64,000 nt of DNA from Candidatus Geothrix odensensis (lineage in GTDB: Bacteria; Acidobacteriota; Holophagae; Holophagales; Holophagaceae): positions 1 through 64,000 of the forward strand of contig JADKCH010000033.1 of NCBI GenBank assembly GCA_016714685.1, read 5' to 3'. How positions within the stretch are numbered: position 1 is the first letter of the stretch; the number at the start of each line of letters is the position of its first letter. Positions 43,539 through 52,740 of the stretch are shown here, in pieces. The translations under genes and the position numbers were made by a program. The notes beneath the pieces are model-generated. The model ran no database searches. It was given only the letters and a program-made list of their open reading frames with translations, and was not told the origin of the DNA.

Positions 43539-44398
43539 GCCGGTCCCGCAGCGTCGATCTCGATGCCCTGACCCAGGGCCGGGAACAGCTGTCCCCCGCC
43601 ACCTTCACCGCCCTGCGCGACCTCCTGCACGCCCACTCGGGCATCGCCCTCGCCGGCCACAAGCTCACCATGGTGCAGTCGCGCCTGGCCAAGCGCCTGC
43701 GGGCCCTGGGCCTCCAGACCTACGAGGAGTATCTGCGGCGCCTGGAGAACCCCGAGGCCCCCGAGTGGCCCGAGTTCATCAACGCCCTGACCACCAACCT
43801 CACCAGCTTCTTCCGGGAGGGACACCACTTCACGCGCCTGGTGGAGCTGCTGAAGCCCACCCTCCCGTCGCGGCGCCGCCTCCGGATCTGGAGCGCCGGC
43901 TGCTCCACGGGGGAGGAACCCTACACCCTGGCCATGACCCTCCTGAATGCCTTCGGAACGGCCCTCCCCATCGAGATCCTGGCCACGGACCTGGACACCG
44001 CCGTGCTGGCCACGGCCTCCAAGGGCATCTACCCCGAGGCGCGGATCGAGGACCTGGACAACGAGTGGAAGCGCTTCGCCTTCCTCCGGGGCCGGGGCGA
44101 ACGGGAAGGCCGCGTCTGCGTCCGTCCCGAGGTGCGGGACCTCATCACCTTCCGGCAGCTGAACCTGCTCGACGCGGAATGGCCAGTGGGCAGCGAGCCC
44201 TTCCAGGCCATCTTCTGCCGCAACGTGATGATCTACTTCGACAAGCCCACCCAGCGGAAGCTCCTCCGCCGGTTCCATGGCCTGCTGGAACCCGAGGGGC
44301 TCCTGTTCGTGGGCCACTCCGAGGCCCTGCTGGACCCGGCCCTGGGCTTCCGCTCCCTGGGGCAGACCATCTACCGGCGCAAGGAGCTGGCGCCATGA
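43535..44398 (+). CDS. cheR: Chemotaxis receptor methyltransferase CheR
   Basis: The 287-residue protein has both CheR domains. The helical N-terminal domain (ALRDLLHAHSGIALAGHK) is followed by the SAM-binding domain with RIWSAGCSTGEEPYTLA, ILATDLDTAVLATA and the canonical IFCRNVMIYFDKPTQ. It methylates glutamates of receptors, acting against CheB. The start and stop overlap cheA and cheD by 4 bases each (ATGA). The QWEAF tail of the receptor at 36001 could recruit it. Confidence 0.95.
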   Translation: MSRSRSVDLDALTQGREQLSPATFTALRDLLHAHSGIALAGHKLTMVQSRLAKRLRALGLQTYEEYLRRLENPEAPEWPEFINALTTNLTSFFREGHHFTRLVELLKPTLPSRRRLRIWSAGCSTGEEPYTLAMTLLNAFGTALPIEILATDLDTAVLATASKGIYPEARIEDLDNEWKRFAFLRGRGEREGRVCVRPEVRDLITFRQLNLLDAEWPVGSEPFQAIFCRNVMIYFDKPTQRKLLRRFHGLLEPEGLLFVGHSEALLDPALGFRSLGQTIYRRKELAP

Positions 44399-45006
44399 GC
44401 CCCCCCGTCCCCCTGGTGCATGGCCGGGCGTCCAAGTACCTGGACCGGAGCTTCAACCGCCTGGCCATGAAGATCCTGCCCGGCGAGTTCTACGCCACCG
44501 CCGAGGACGAGGTGATCGTCACCGTCCTGGGCAGCTGCGTGGCCGCCTGCGTCATGGACCCCATCGCCATGGTGGGCGGCATGAACCACTTCATGCTGCC
44601 CATGAAGCAGGGGGAGCGCGACCCGGACGTGTTCTACGCGGCGCGGTACGGCGCGGCGGCCATGGAGTACCTCATCAACAACGTGCTGCACCTGGGCGCC
44701 CAGCGGAACCGCCTGGTGGCCAAGGCCTTCGGCGGCGGCAAGGTGCTGCCGGGCATGTCGTCGGACGTGGGCGGACAGAACGTCGACTTCGTGCGGGAGT
44801 TCCTGCGCAACGAGGACATCCCCATCTGGGCCGAGGACATGGGGGGCCCCTACCCGCGCAAGGTCTACTTCTTCCCCCACACGGGCCAGGTGCTGGTCAA
44901 GCGCATGGAGAGCATGCACAACGACACCGTCCTCCACCGCGAGCTGACATATATCCAGGAGATCGTGGGCAGGCCGATGAGTGGGGACGTGGAGCTGTTC
45001 ACATGA
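44395..45006 (+). CDS. cheD: Chemoreceptor glutamine deamidase CheD
   Basis: The 203-residue protein carries the CheD signature: VIVTVLGSCVAACV contains the catalytic Cys, and GGMNHFMLP the catalytic His. KAFGGGKVLPGM is the glycine-rich conserved loop. CheD deamidates receptor glutamines and can be controlled by CheY-P. It overlaps both cheR and cheB by 4 bases, so adaptation enzymes are made together. Confidence 0.95.
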   Translation: MSPPVPLVHGRASKYLDRSFNRLAMKILPGEFYATAEDEVIVTVLGSCVAACVMDPIAMVGGMNHFMLPMKQGERDPDVFYAARYGAAAMEYLINNVLHLGAQRNRLVAKAFGGGKVLPGMSSDVGGQNVDFVREFLRNEDIPIWAEDMGGPYPRKVYFFPHTGQVLVKRMESMHNDTVLHRELTYIQEIVGRPMSGDVELFT

Positions 45007-46061
45007 GCTTGGATCGGAAGCGGCGCGTCCTGGTGGTGGATGACAGCGCCCTCGTGCGCCAGGTGCTGGTCAACATCCTTTCGCGCCACCCCCTGCTGGA
45101 GGTGGTGGGCACCGCCACGGATCCCTACGATGCCCGCGAGCGCATCAAGGAGCTGGATCCGGACGTGCTCACGCTGGATGTGGAAATGCCCCGCATGGAC
45201 GGCCTCACCTTCCTGGGCAAGCTGATGAAGGCCCATCCCATGCCCGTGGTGATGCTGTCGAGCCTCACGGCCAAGGGCACCTCCACGGCCCTGGACGCCC
45301 TGGACCTGGGCGCGGTGGACGTCATCGGCAAACCCGTCCTGGATCAGGCCGCGGGCCTGGAGGCCATGGGCGCCGAGATCGCCGATACCGTGTATGGCGC
45401 CTCCCTGGCCCGGGTGGGCCCCCGCCGGCCGGCCGCGCTGGCGCCCTCCCCCACCCTGGCCGCCCTGGCGGCCCGGGCCAAGGCCGGCCGCGCCCTCATC
45501 GCCATCGGCTCCAGCACCGGCGGCACCGAGGCCCTGCGCCTGGTCTTCGAGTCGATTCCCGAGAACCTGCCGCCCATCGCCGTGGTGCAGCACATGCTGC
45601 CCGGGTTCACCGCCGCCTTCGCCGACCGGCTCAACCGCAGCTGCCGGGCCCGGGTGAAGGTGGCCGAGGATGGCGAGCCTCTGAAGCCCGGCTCCATCTA
45701 CCTGGCGCCCAGCGAGGTGCACCTCACCATCGGCCGCCACAGCGCCGGCCTCCTGGCCCGGCTGACCACCGGCGACCGGGTGTCCCACCACCTCCCCTCC
45801 GTGGACGTGCTGTTCGACTCGGTGGCGGCCACCTGCGGCCCCCACGCCATGGGCGTCATCCTCACGGGCATGGGGGACGACGGCGCCCGCGGCCTGCTGA
45901 AGATGCGCCAGAAGGGCGCCCGGACCCTCGGCCAGGACGAGGCCTCCTGCGTGGTCTACGGGATGCCCCGCGCGGCCTTCCTGCGGGGTGGCGTCGAAGA
46001 GGAGGCCCCCCTGGGCGCCATCGCCAGCCACCTCCTCGCCTGGTGCGAACGCGAGGCCTGA
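45003..46061 (+). CDS. cheB: Receptor methylesterase/deamidase CheB
   Basis: The 352-residue protein joins a receiver (VVVDDSALVRQVL-like start, LTLDVEMPRMDG with the phospho-acceptor Asp, VIGKPVLD) to a methylesterase domain. The catalytic triad is visible: Ser in IGSSTGGTEAL, His in VVQHMLPGFT, Asp in ILTGMGDDGARG. It removes receptor methyl groups when phosphorylated by CheA. It is the last gene of the overlapping cheA-R-D-B run. Confidence 0.96.
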   Translation: MSLDRKRRVLVVDDSALVRQVLVNILSRHPLLEVVGTATDPYDARERIKELDPDVLTLDVEMPRMDGLTFLGKLMKAHPMPVVMLSSLTAKGTSTALDALDLGAVDVIGKPVLDQAAGLEAMGAEIADTVYGASLARVGPRRPAALAPSPTLAALAARAKAGRALIAIGSSTGGTEALRLVFESIPENLPPIAVVQHMLPGFTAAFADRLNRSCRARVKVAEDGEPLKPGSIYLAPSEVHLTIGRHSAGLLARLTTGDRVSHHLPSVDVLFDSVAATCGPHAMGVILTGMGDDGARGLLKMRQKGARTLGQDEASCVVYGMPRAAFLRGGVEEEAPLGAIASHLLAWCEREA

Positions 46062-46093
46062 GCCTGACCACTGATCGTTTCCGGATCCACTGA

Positions 46094-48355
46094 ATGCTGC
46101 TGCGGCTCCCCACCATCCTCGCGAAGTCCGGCACCGCCCGGGCGACCGTGGTGCTGCTGGGCGTCTGGACGGCATTCATCGTCCTCGTCATGGGGGTATC
46201 GAGCTACTTCGACCGGCGGGAGGCCCACGAGATCGCCCTCAACCGGGCCATGGACAGCTACCACAAGGACCTGGCCTACCGCCGCTGGGCCTCGGTGCGC
46301 GGCGGCGTGTACGTGCCCCTCGATGCCAGGACCCCGCCCAATCCCTACCTCGCCCACCGCCCCGACCGGGAGGTCACCACCACGGATGGCAAGGTGCTCA
46401 CCCTCGTCAACCCGGCCTACATGACCCGCATGGTCCACGAGCTCGGGGAGAAGGAGTATGGGCTGCAGGGCCACCTCACCAGCCTGCGGCCGCTGCGCCC
46501 GGAAAACGCCCCGGATCCCTGGGAGCGCAAGGCGCTGGAGTCCTTCGAACAAGGGGTCAGGACGGTTTCGGAGGTGGTGAAGCAGGATCGCAAGGCGGTG
46601 CTCCGCTTCATGGGCGCCTTCCTGGTGGAGCCCGGCTGCCTGGGCTGCCACAGCCAGCAGGGCTACCAGGTCGGGGAGGTCCGGGGGGGCATCAGCGTGA
46701 CGGTGCCCATCGGCACGGGCATCGCGGCCATGGGGCTGAGCCACAACGGCATCTCCCAGGCCCTCATCGCGGGCTTCTGGGCCCTGGGCAGCCTCGCGAT
46801 CATCGTCTGGGTCCGCCGCCTGGTCCGCTCCGCCAAGGAAGTGCAGGCCATGCTGGAGGCCGTGGAGGACAGCTCCCAGCGCTTCCACCAGCTCTTCCAG
46901 TCCTCGCCCGCGCCCATGTTCATCCACCGGGAGGGCCGGTTCATCGAGGTGAACCTGGCGGCGGCCCGGCTCCTGGACGCGGATGATCCCGCGCAGCTCA
47001 TGGGCCTGGAGATCCTCAGCTTCATCCATCCGGAGTACCGGTACCTCGTGGGGGAGCGCATCCATTCAGTCGAGCGGACCGGCCAGTCCGCCCCCGCCAT
47101 CGAGGAGGTCTTCCTCACCTACCGCGGCCGCGAAGTCTGGGTGGAGGTCCAGACGGCGGCCATCGAGCTGCCCGGCGGCCCCGCGATCCTCGTCTTCGCC
47201 CAGGATCTCAGTGAGCGGCGGCGGGCCGAGGAGGAGCGCCGCAAGATGGAGGCCGAGATCCAGCACGCCCAGAAGCTGGAGAGCCTCGGCAGCCTCGCGG
47301 GCGGCATCGCCCACGACATGAACAACGTGCTGGGCGCCATCCTCGGCATGGCCACCCTCCTGCAGATGAAACGGGAGGGGGACGAGGCGCTCCTCAAACC
47401 CCTGCGCACCATCGAGAACGCCGCCTGCCGGGGCCGCGACCTGGTGAAGGGCCTCACGGACTTCGCCCGCAAGGGCCTGCAGGAGGCCGAGCGGCTGGAC
47501 CTCAACGCCCTGCTCCGCGAAGAGCTGGACCTGCTCGTCCGCACCAGCCGCCAGCGCTTCACCTTCGAGGTGTCCCTGGACGATGCGCTGCCGCCGATCC
47601 GGGGGGAGCGCAGCTCCCTGGGTAGCGCCTTCATGAACCTCGCGGTCAACGCCTTCGACGCCATGCCCAAGGGCGGCACCCTGAGGGTGAAGACCTTCCT
47701 GGCCGGTGACCAGGTGTGTCTCGAGGTGGCCGACACGGGCGAGGGCATCCCCGCCGACCTCCTCTCCCGGGTCACGGATCCCTTCTTCACCACCAAGCCG
47801 CCGGGCCGGGGCACCGGCCTGGGCCTGGCCATGGTCTACGGCACGGTCAAGGCCCATGGCGGCTCACTCCACATCGAGAGCGAGGTGGGCCAGGGAACCT
47901 GCATCCGCCTCCACCTCCCGGCCTTGGCCCCCAAGGCCCGCGCTGGCGAAGCCGAGGTCCTGCCCACGGCCCACCCTGGCCGGCCACTGCGCGTGCTGCT
48001 GGTGGACGACGATCCCCTCATCCGGGACATCCTGCCCCCCATGCTCGAGCAGCTGGGGCATCGGGTGGAGACCACCTCGTCCGGACTGGAGGCCGTGCGC
48101 CGTCTCGCCGCCGGCCTGGAGGTGGACCTGGTGATCCTGGACCACAACATGCCCGGCATGACCGGCGCCGAGACCCTGCCGCGCATCTTCCAGCTGCGGC
48201 CGGCCGTCCGGGTGCTCATCGCCACGGGCTTCCTGGATACGGACCTCAAGATCCTGCTGGCCGACTTCCCCTCGGTCACCACCCTGCAGAAGCCCTTCTC
48301 CGTGGTCGAGCTCCGCAAGATGCTGCAGGGCATCTCGAATGAGATGGGAACCTAG
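46094..48355 (+). CDS. Haem-c-binding (DUF3365) hybrid sensor histidine kinase
   Basis: The 753-residue protein has a membrane helix near residues 15-38, an extracytoplasmic DUF3365 (Tll0287-like) domain and a second helix near 225-245. The sensor has one haem-c motif, CLGCH (Cys182, Cys185, His186). A PAS domain (FIHREGRFIEVNLAAARLL) follows, then GGIAHDMNNVLG with the phospho-acceptor His, the ATPase domain (DTGEGI, GTGLGLAM), and a C-terminal receiver (LVILDHNMPGMTG). A haem sensor implies response to redox state or a gas ligand. It begins 32 bases after cheB and may be part of the same transcript. Confidence 0.88.
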   Translation: MLLRLPTILAKSGTARATVVLLGVWTAFIVLVMGVSSYFDRREAHEIALNRAMDSYHKDLAYRRWASVRGGVYVPLDARTPPNPYLAHRPDREVTTTDGKVLTLVNPAYMTRMVHELGEKEYGLQGHLTSLRPLRPENAPDPWERKALESFEQGVRTVSEVVKQDRKAVLRFMGAFLVEPGCLGCHSQQGYQVGEVRGGISVTVPIGTGIAAMGLSHNGISQALIAGFWALGSLAIIVWVRRLVRSAKEVQAMLEAVEDSSQRFHQLFQSSPAPMFIHREGRFIEVNLAAARLLDADDPAQLMGLEILSFIHPEYRYLVGERIHSVERTGQSAPAIEEVFLTYRGREVWVEVQTAAIELPGGPAILVFAQDLSERRRAEEERRKMEAEIQHAQKLESLGSLAGGIAHDMNNVLGAILGMATLLQMKREGDEALLKPLRTIENAACRGRDLVKGLTDFARKGLQEAERLDLNALLREELDLLVRTSRQRFTFEVSLDDALPPIRGERSSLGSAFMNLAVNAFDAMPKGGTLRVKTFLAGDQVCLEVADTGEGIPADLLSRVTDPFFTTKPPGRGTGLGLAMVYGTVKAHGGSLHIESEVGQGTCIRLHLPALAPKARAGEAEVLPTAHPGRPLRVLLVDDDPLIRDILPPMLEQLGHRVETTSSGLEAVRRLAAGLEVDLVILDHNMPGMTGAETLPRIFQLRPAVRVLIATGFLDTDLKILLADFPSVTTLQKPFSVVELRKMLQGISNEMGT

Positions 48356-48358
48356 GAC

Positions 48359-49324
48359 TCAGGGCTTCGGCGGAACCGGCTTCCCGGCCTCCACCTGCTT
48401 CCTGGCCTTCTCCCGCTCGGCGTCACTGGGCGTGCCCCACACCACCCGGCTGGGCTTCTGTTTGAGGAGCTCCAGCAGCTCCTCGACGGAGGCCAGGGAG
48501 CGGCGCAGGCTCCCCAGGCTCTGCTCCAGCTCCGGGTGGTTCTGGGCTGTGAAGCGGCCCAGGGCGGCCTCGGCCTGTTTGAGGGTGGCCGCGAGGCTCA
48601 CCAGGATCTGATCCAGCTCGGGCCCGCGCTTCTCCATCAATTTGCGCACCGTGGCGAGGCTCTGATCCAGAGAGGTCAGCGCCTTGTCCGCCTCGCCCAT
48701 GCTGCGGTCGGCGTGGCCCACCAGGCCGCGACCCTCCTTGGCGAGGGACTGGAACTCCCGCAGCGTGGCATCCAGCGACTGCAGCGCCTGGCGCACGGAG
48801 GGATGCTCCAGCACATCGCCCAGGCCCTTGCGCTCAATCCGGCCACGCAGGTCATCCACGCCCCCCTGCAGGCTGGCCATGAGGCGGTCCGTGCGTTCCA
48901 GCACCCCGGCGATGGACACGCCGGAGTCCCCGGGGATCTCGTCGCCCCCGACGAGGGGCACCACCCGCTCGGCCACCTCGGGCAGGCGCAGGTCCAGCAT
49001 CACGCTGCCGACCCCCTTGGGCGCCAGGTTCGCCCGGGTGCCCCGCCACAGCCGGATGTCCTCGCGGACGGCGATGCGGGCCAGGAAGTGGTAGGTGGTC
49101 CCCTCCAGCCGCATGTCCACGCGCTCCACCGAGCCCACGCGGAAGCCCTTCAGCTGCACGTCGGTGCCCGGCGCCAACCCCTCCATCTGCTCGAGGCGCA
49201 CCACCAGCGGGTAGCTGCGCTCAGTGACCGCCCCGGCGTTCTTGTAGGCCACGAGGGCCAGGAACAGGGCCAGGGCCCCCAGGACCAGCAGCCCGAGACG
49301 GGCATCCTGCTTCTCGAAGTTCAT
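48359..49324 (-). CDS. mlaD: MCE/MlaD-family substrate-binding protein
   Basis: The 321-residue protein has an N-terminal membrane anchor (LGLLVLGALALFLALVAY) and an MCE domain: YPLVVRLEQMEGLAPGTDVQ, LKGFRVGSVERVDM and GVGSVMLDLRLPE. A long coiled-coil tail follows (about 150 residues). MCE proteins form hexameric rings that carry lipids between inner and outer membranes. Its start overlaps the ATPase gene by 4 bases. It converges with the haem-sensor gene, leaving only three bases between the stops. Confidence 0.88.
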   Translation of the reverse strand: MNFEKQDARLGLLVLGALALFLALVAYKNAGAVTERSYPLVVRLEQMEGLAPGTDVQLKGFRVGSVERVDMRLEGTTYHFLARIAVREDIRLWRGTRANLAPKGVGSVMLDLRLPEVAERVVPLVGGDEIPGDSGVSIAGVLERTDRLMASLQGGVDDLRGRIERKGLGDVLEHPSVRQALQSLDATLREFQSLAKEGRGLVGHADRSMGEADKALTSLDQSLATVRKLMEKRGPELDQILVSLAATLKQAEAALGRFTAQNHPELEQSLGSLRRSLASVEELLELLKQKPSRVVWGTPSDAEREKARKQVEAGKPVPPKP

Positions 49325-49980
49325 GGGGACTCCACGGGCGCAGGGCTGAGCTGGAGGCGCTCCGCCTCCAGGTGGGTGAAGGCATCGGGCGCTTCCGCGG
49401 CGATCACCAGGGTGCAGGCGGGATCGGCGGCCCAGCCCTCCACCAGCTCCAGCGCGATGGCCCGGTCCTCGGCATCGAGGCCCTCCAGGGGATCGTCCAG
49501 CAGCAGCAGGTGAGGCTGCAGGGCCAGCACCCGGGCCAGGTTGCCATGCTTCCGCGCGCTGACGCCCACCGCGTGGGGACGCAGGTCCGCCACCGCGAGC
49601 AGGCCCAGGCGGTCCAGGGCGGCCTCGGTCCGCTGCCGGAGCTCCACGGGTGGAACACCCTGGAAGCGGAGCGGGAGGGCGACGTTCTCCCGGAGGGTGA
49701 GGTTCGAGAGCAGCCCGCCCGCGGCGAAGGCGAAGCCCAGCCGCACCTGCCCGATGAGGGACAGCACCCCGTCTCCGGGCCAGAGCTGGCGGCCGCCCAC
49801 CCGGACCGTGCCGCGGGCCGGACGCTCGATTCCCGCGATCACCTTCAGGAGGCGGCTCTTCCCCCAGCCGCCGGGGCCGGTCAGCAGCTGGTTCCCACCC
49901 CGCGGCACCTGCAGGTCCAGCCCCTGCACCAGCAGGCGGCCATCCGGGGCATCCAGGGCGAGGTCGTGGAGCTCGATCAT
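49321..49980 (-). CDS. ABC-type lipid-transport ATPase (MlaF-like) with degenerate motifs
   Basis: The 219-residue protein has the ABC ATPase fold and Walker A GPGGWGKSRLL. Other motifs are unusual. The Q-loop region reads GFAFAAGGLL, lacking the expected Gln. The signature is GVSARKHGN in place of LSGGxxxR. Walker B is LLLLDDPLEGLD, with Asp instead of the catalytic Glu. Position between MlaE- and MlaD-like genes assigns it to the MCE transporter. It may be a slow or regulated ATPase. The gene is otherwise complete and in frame. Confidence 0.82.
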   Translation of the reverse strand: MIELHDLALDAPDGRLLVQGLDLQVPRGGNQLLTGPGGWGKSRLLKVIAGIERPARGTVRVGGRQLWPGDGVLSLIGQVRLGFAFAAGGLLSNLTLRENVALPLRFQGVPPVELRQRTEAALDRLGLLAVADLRPHAVGVSARKHGNLARVLALQPHLLLLDDPLEGLDAEDRAIALELVEGWAADPACTLVIAAEAPDAFTHLEAERLQLSPAPVESP

Positions 49981-49989
49981 GCGGCCCCG

Positions 49990-50775
49990 TCAGAAGTAGA
50001 GGAGGGCGGCGATGAGGCCGTCCAGGGCGAACACGGCCACCAGCGCCGACACCACGGTCTTGGTGACGGCCTGGGGGATCTCGGTCTGGCTGTGTTGGAT
50101 GCGCAGCCCGAAGTGGCAGGCGTGGAAGGTGATGGCCCCGGAGAAGAGCGCCACCTTGAGCAGGGTGGCCGTGAAGTCGCGGTTGGACAGCGCCTGGCGC
50201 ACCGAGTCCATGTAGAAGCCGAAGGTGACGCCGTATTTGAGCTTGGCCACCAGGAAGCCGCCGCCCAGGGCCATGGCGTCGAAGAACACCACCAGGGCGA
50301 ACACCGAGACCAGCACGCCCAGCCAGCGGGGCAGCAGCAGGTACTGGTAGGGGTTCACGCCATGGGCGGCCAGGGCGTCCACTTCGCCGTTCAGCTGCAT
50401 GGCGCCCAGCTCCGCGGCGATGGCCGTGGCGCTGCGGCCGATGACCAGCACTGCCGTCAGCAGCGGGCCCAGCTCGCGCAGGATGATGAGCACCATGAGA
50501 GCGCCGATGTAGTTCTCCGCGCCCAGGCCCGAGAGCTGGCTGAAGGCCTGGATGAGGGTCACGGCCCCCAGCAGCAGGGCCGTGCCGCTCACCAGCCACA
50601 GGGCATCGAGCCCCGTGAACCTGATCTGCAGCTTCATCTGGCCGCCCACCACCGCCAGCTGGTCCAGGCGCAGCAGCAGGGCATGGCGCAGCGTCCGCAG
50701 CACCAGGTGCGCCTGGTCGCCCAGGAACTCCAGGAAGCCGCGCACGGGCGCGCCCAGCCGCGCAAGGAAAGCCAT
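49990..50775 (-). CDS. mlaE: MlaE-family lipid-transport permease
   Basis: The 261-residue protein has five or six hydrophobic helices. Family features include VLVIGRSATAIAAELGAMQ and VDALAAHGVNPYQYLLLPR, the conserved cytoplasmic coupling region. It forms the inner-membrane channel of the MCE lipid transporter with the ATPase and MlaD-like subunits encoded downstream. Ten bases separate it from the ATPase gene. Confidence 0.9.
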   Translation of the reverse strand: MAFLARLGAPVRGFLEFLGDQAHLVLRTLRHALLLRLDQLAVVGGQMKLQIRFTGLDALWLVSGTALLLGAVTLIQAFSQLSGLGAENYIGALMVLIILRELGPLLTAVLVIGRSATAIAAELGAMQLNGEVDALAAHGVNPYQYLLLPRWLGVLVSVFALVVFFDAMALGGGFLVAKLKYGVTFGFYMDSVRQALSNRDFTATLLKVALFSGAITFHACHFGLRIQHSQTEIPQAVTKTVVSALVAVFALDGLIAALLYF

Positions 50776-50809
50776 CTCTCACCCAAGGGATGGCCCAGGC
50801 TAGCAGGAA

Positions 50810-51433
50810 TCAGGGCTTCAGGAGGAAGCCGTCCGCGTAGTCGATGACGGTCACCACGCGGTAGTCGCGGTGGGGCGCGCTGCCCGCTCCGGCCTGGTGG
50901 AGATCCGGGTTGAAGAGGTTGCGGCGGTGCCCCCGGCCGGGCACGCCATCGTCCACCAGGAGCTGGATCACCACCTGCCGGGCCTCCGGCTCGCCGGTGC
51001 TGATGTTCTCGGCGATGAGGCCATGCCAGGTGCCGAGCCGGTTGAGCCGATCGGATAGCCTGCTGCCGTCCGCGCCCACGTGGTCGAGGGCCCCGCGGGG
51101 ACCCAGGTCCTGCGCGTGCCGGCGCGCGGCCAGGGCCAGCCCATCGTTGAAGCGGAGCGGCCCCACCGGGCGGGCGGCTTCGAGGAAGGCGATGGCCTCG
51201 TCCAGCGCCGCCACGCCCTCCTCCGTGCGCAGGGGCACCCGCCCGGGCCGCCGCCAGAGGGTCCCCTCGAAGGCGTCCCGCAGCTCCCGCAAGTGCCTCG
51301 CATAGGCCCTGGGGCTCACGCGCGCGTCACTCATCTCCTGCACCACCGCCCGCTCGAAGGCCGTGGCCTTTTCCAGGGCAGGCGCCTGGGCCGGAAGCAG
51401 CAGGGCGACAAGAAACAGCGCGGCAGGCCTCAT
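50810..51433 (-). CDS. Secreted CAP-domain (SCP/PR1-like) protein
   Basis: The 207-residue protein has a signal peptide (MRPAALFLVALLLPAQAPA). A longer frame from 51529 is open, but AGAGGTGG sits just before the ATG at 51433. The CAP domain shows LRFNDGLALAARRHAQDL, the LDHVGADG region, LIAENISTG and GHRRNLFNPD. These are the usual His and Glu positions of the cleft. Bacterial CAP proteins are extracytoplasmic with often unknown roles. Confidence 0.8.
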   Translation of the reverse strand: MRPAALFLVALLLPAQAPALEKATAFERAVVQEMSDARVSPRAYARHLRELRDAFEGTLWRRPGRVPLRTEEGVAALDEAIAFLEAARPVGPLRFNDGLALAARRHAQDLGPRGALDHVGADGSRLSDRLNRLGTWHGLIAENISTGEPEARQVVIQLLVDDGVPGRGHRRNLFNPDLHQAGAGSAPHRDYRVVTVIDYADGFLLKP

Positions 51434-51535
51434 GACCACCTCTGGAGATCCCGCAGTATAGGCACCGGGCCGAACCGGCAGACACGAATGCAACGACTGG
51501 AGCGGTGCGCCACCGGTTTTCAACAGCATCCATAT

Positions 51536-51569
51536 GCGGAGGTCAGCGGAGTAGCGGAGGAAAGCGGAG
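51536..51569. repeat. Short tandem GCGGAG repeat
   Basis: GCGGAG occurs four times, at 51536, 51546, 51554 and 51564, each spaced by two to four bases. The tract lies in the 215-base gap between the CAP-protein start and the cysK stop, which I otherwise find empty. It is purine-rich on the plus strand. Confidence 0.55.
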
Positions 51570-51648
51570 AAAGGCCAACAAACAAAAGGGGGCCCTATTC
51601 ATTCCGTCACATCACCAAACGGATGGATCTGAGAACGATTCCCCGTCG

Positions 51649-52614
51649 TCAGATCGCCGGTCCATCGATCTCCGCGAAGAGCGGGTGCGTCAGGTAGCGC
51701 TCGCCGGTGTCGCAGAGCACGGCCACCACGGTCTTGCCCTCGCCCAGCTCCTTCGCCACCTCCAGGGCCGCGAAGACGATGGCGCCGGTGCTGATGCCGG
51801 TGAGCAGGCCCTCCTCCCGGGCCAGGCGGCGGGCGATGGCGATGGCGTCGTCGTAGCCCACGGGCCGGATGCGCTGGAAGGCGCTGCGGTTCAGGATGCT
51901 GGGCACGAAGTTGGGCCCGATGCCCTGGATCTTGTGGGGACCCGCCTGCCCCGTGCTCAGCAGCGGCGAGGTCTCCGGTTCCACGGCCACCACCAGGGTG
52001 CCCGGCTTCTCCTGGGCCAGCACCTCGCCCACGCCAGTGACGGTGCCGCCGGTGCCGACGCCCGCCACGAAGGCATCGAGCTCCGGCACCTGCTCCAGGA
52101 TCTCCAGGGCCGTGGTGCGGCGGTGCACCGCCGGGTTGGCGGGGTTGTCGAACTGGCGCACCAGGAAGTAGCTCGGATCGGCGTCCGCCAGCTCCTGGGC
52201 CTTGTCCACGGCCGCCTTCATGCCGCCGGAACCCGGTGTCAGCACCAGCGTCGCCCCGTAGGCCTTGAGCAGGGCGCGGCGCTCCTGGGTCATGGTGTCG
52301 GGCATCACCAGCGTGATCTTGTAGCCCTTGGCCGCCGCCACGAAGGCGAGGCCGATGCCCGTGTTGCCGCTGGTGGCTTCCAGCAGGGTGCTGCCGGGCT
52401 TCAGGACACCGCGCGCCTCCGCGTCCTGGATCATGCTCAGGGCGATGCGGTCCTTGACGCTACCGCCGGGGTTGGCGCTCTCCAGCTTCACGTAGACCTT
52501 GGCGGAGCCCGCCGGCACGATGCGGTTCAGGCGCACCACGGGGGTGTAGCCCACCAGGTCGTAGGCATGCTCGACGCGGGTGGGGCGGGTGATGGGGGCG
52601 GTGGCCAGGCTCAT
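51649..52614 (-). CDS. cysK: Cysteine synthase A (O-acetylserine sulfhydrylase)
   Basis: The 321-residue PLP enzyme has LESANPGGSVKDRIAL with the Schiff-base Lys, ATSGNTGIGLAF binding the carboxylate, VGTGGTVTGVG binding the PLP phosphate, and SAIxGI-like TGISTGAI. It makes cysteine from O-acetylserine and sulfide. A GAGGAGGT ribosome site lies six bases upstream, with a promoter beyond it. A truncated Rrf2-type regulator fragment lies divergently upstream. Confidence 0.95.
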   Translation of the reverse strand: MSLATAPITRPTRVEHAYDLVGYTPVVRLNRIVPAGSAKVYVKLESANPGGSVKDRIALSMIQDAEARGVLKPGSTLLEATSGNTGIGLAFVAAAKGYKITLVMPDTMTQERRALLKAYGATLVLTPGSGGMKAAVDKAQELADADPSYFLVRQFDNPANPAVHRRTTALEILEQVPELDAFVAGVGTGGTVTGVGEVLAQEKPGTLVVAVEPETSPLLSTGQAGPHKIQGIGPNFVPSILNRSAFQRIRPVGYDDAIAIARRLAREEGLLTGISTGAIVFAALEVAKELGEGKTVVAVLCDTGERYLTHPLFAEIDGPAI

Positions 52615-52655
52615 GAGTGGACCTCCTCAGGGTTCGGGCTCGGCCCGGAATTCAG

Positions 52656-52693
52656 AAGTATGGAAAAGAATGGTGAATTGTCAAGTTTGTCAA
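52656..52693 (-). promoter_or_regulatory. cysK promoter with duplicated TTGACA
   Basis: On the minus strand TTGACA occurs at 52693-52688 and again at 52684-52679, as a direct repeat ACTTGACAA-like unit. The second copy is followed after 17 bases by ATACTT (52661-52656). The region is strongly A+T-rich. The duplicated -35 may double as an operator, and the divergent remnant is of an Rrf2-type regulator. Confidence 0.5.
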
Positions 52694-52740
52694 TTTTTTT
52701 GATTATATATACACATCAACAGGGCCCTGGAAGTTCGACC

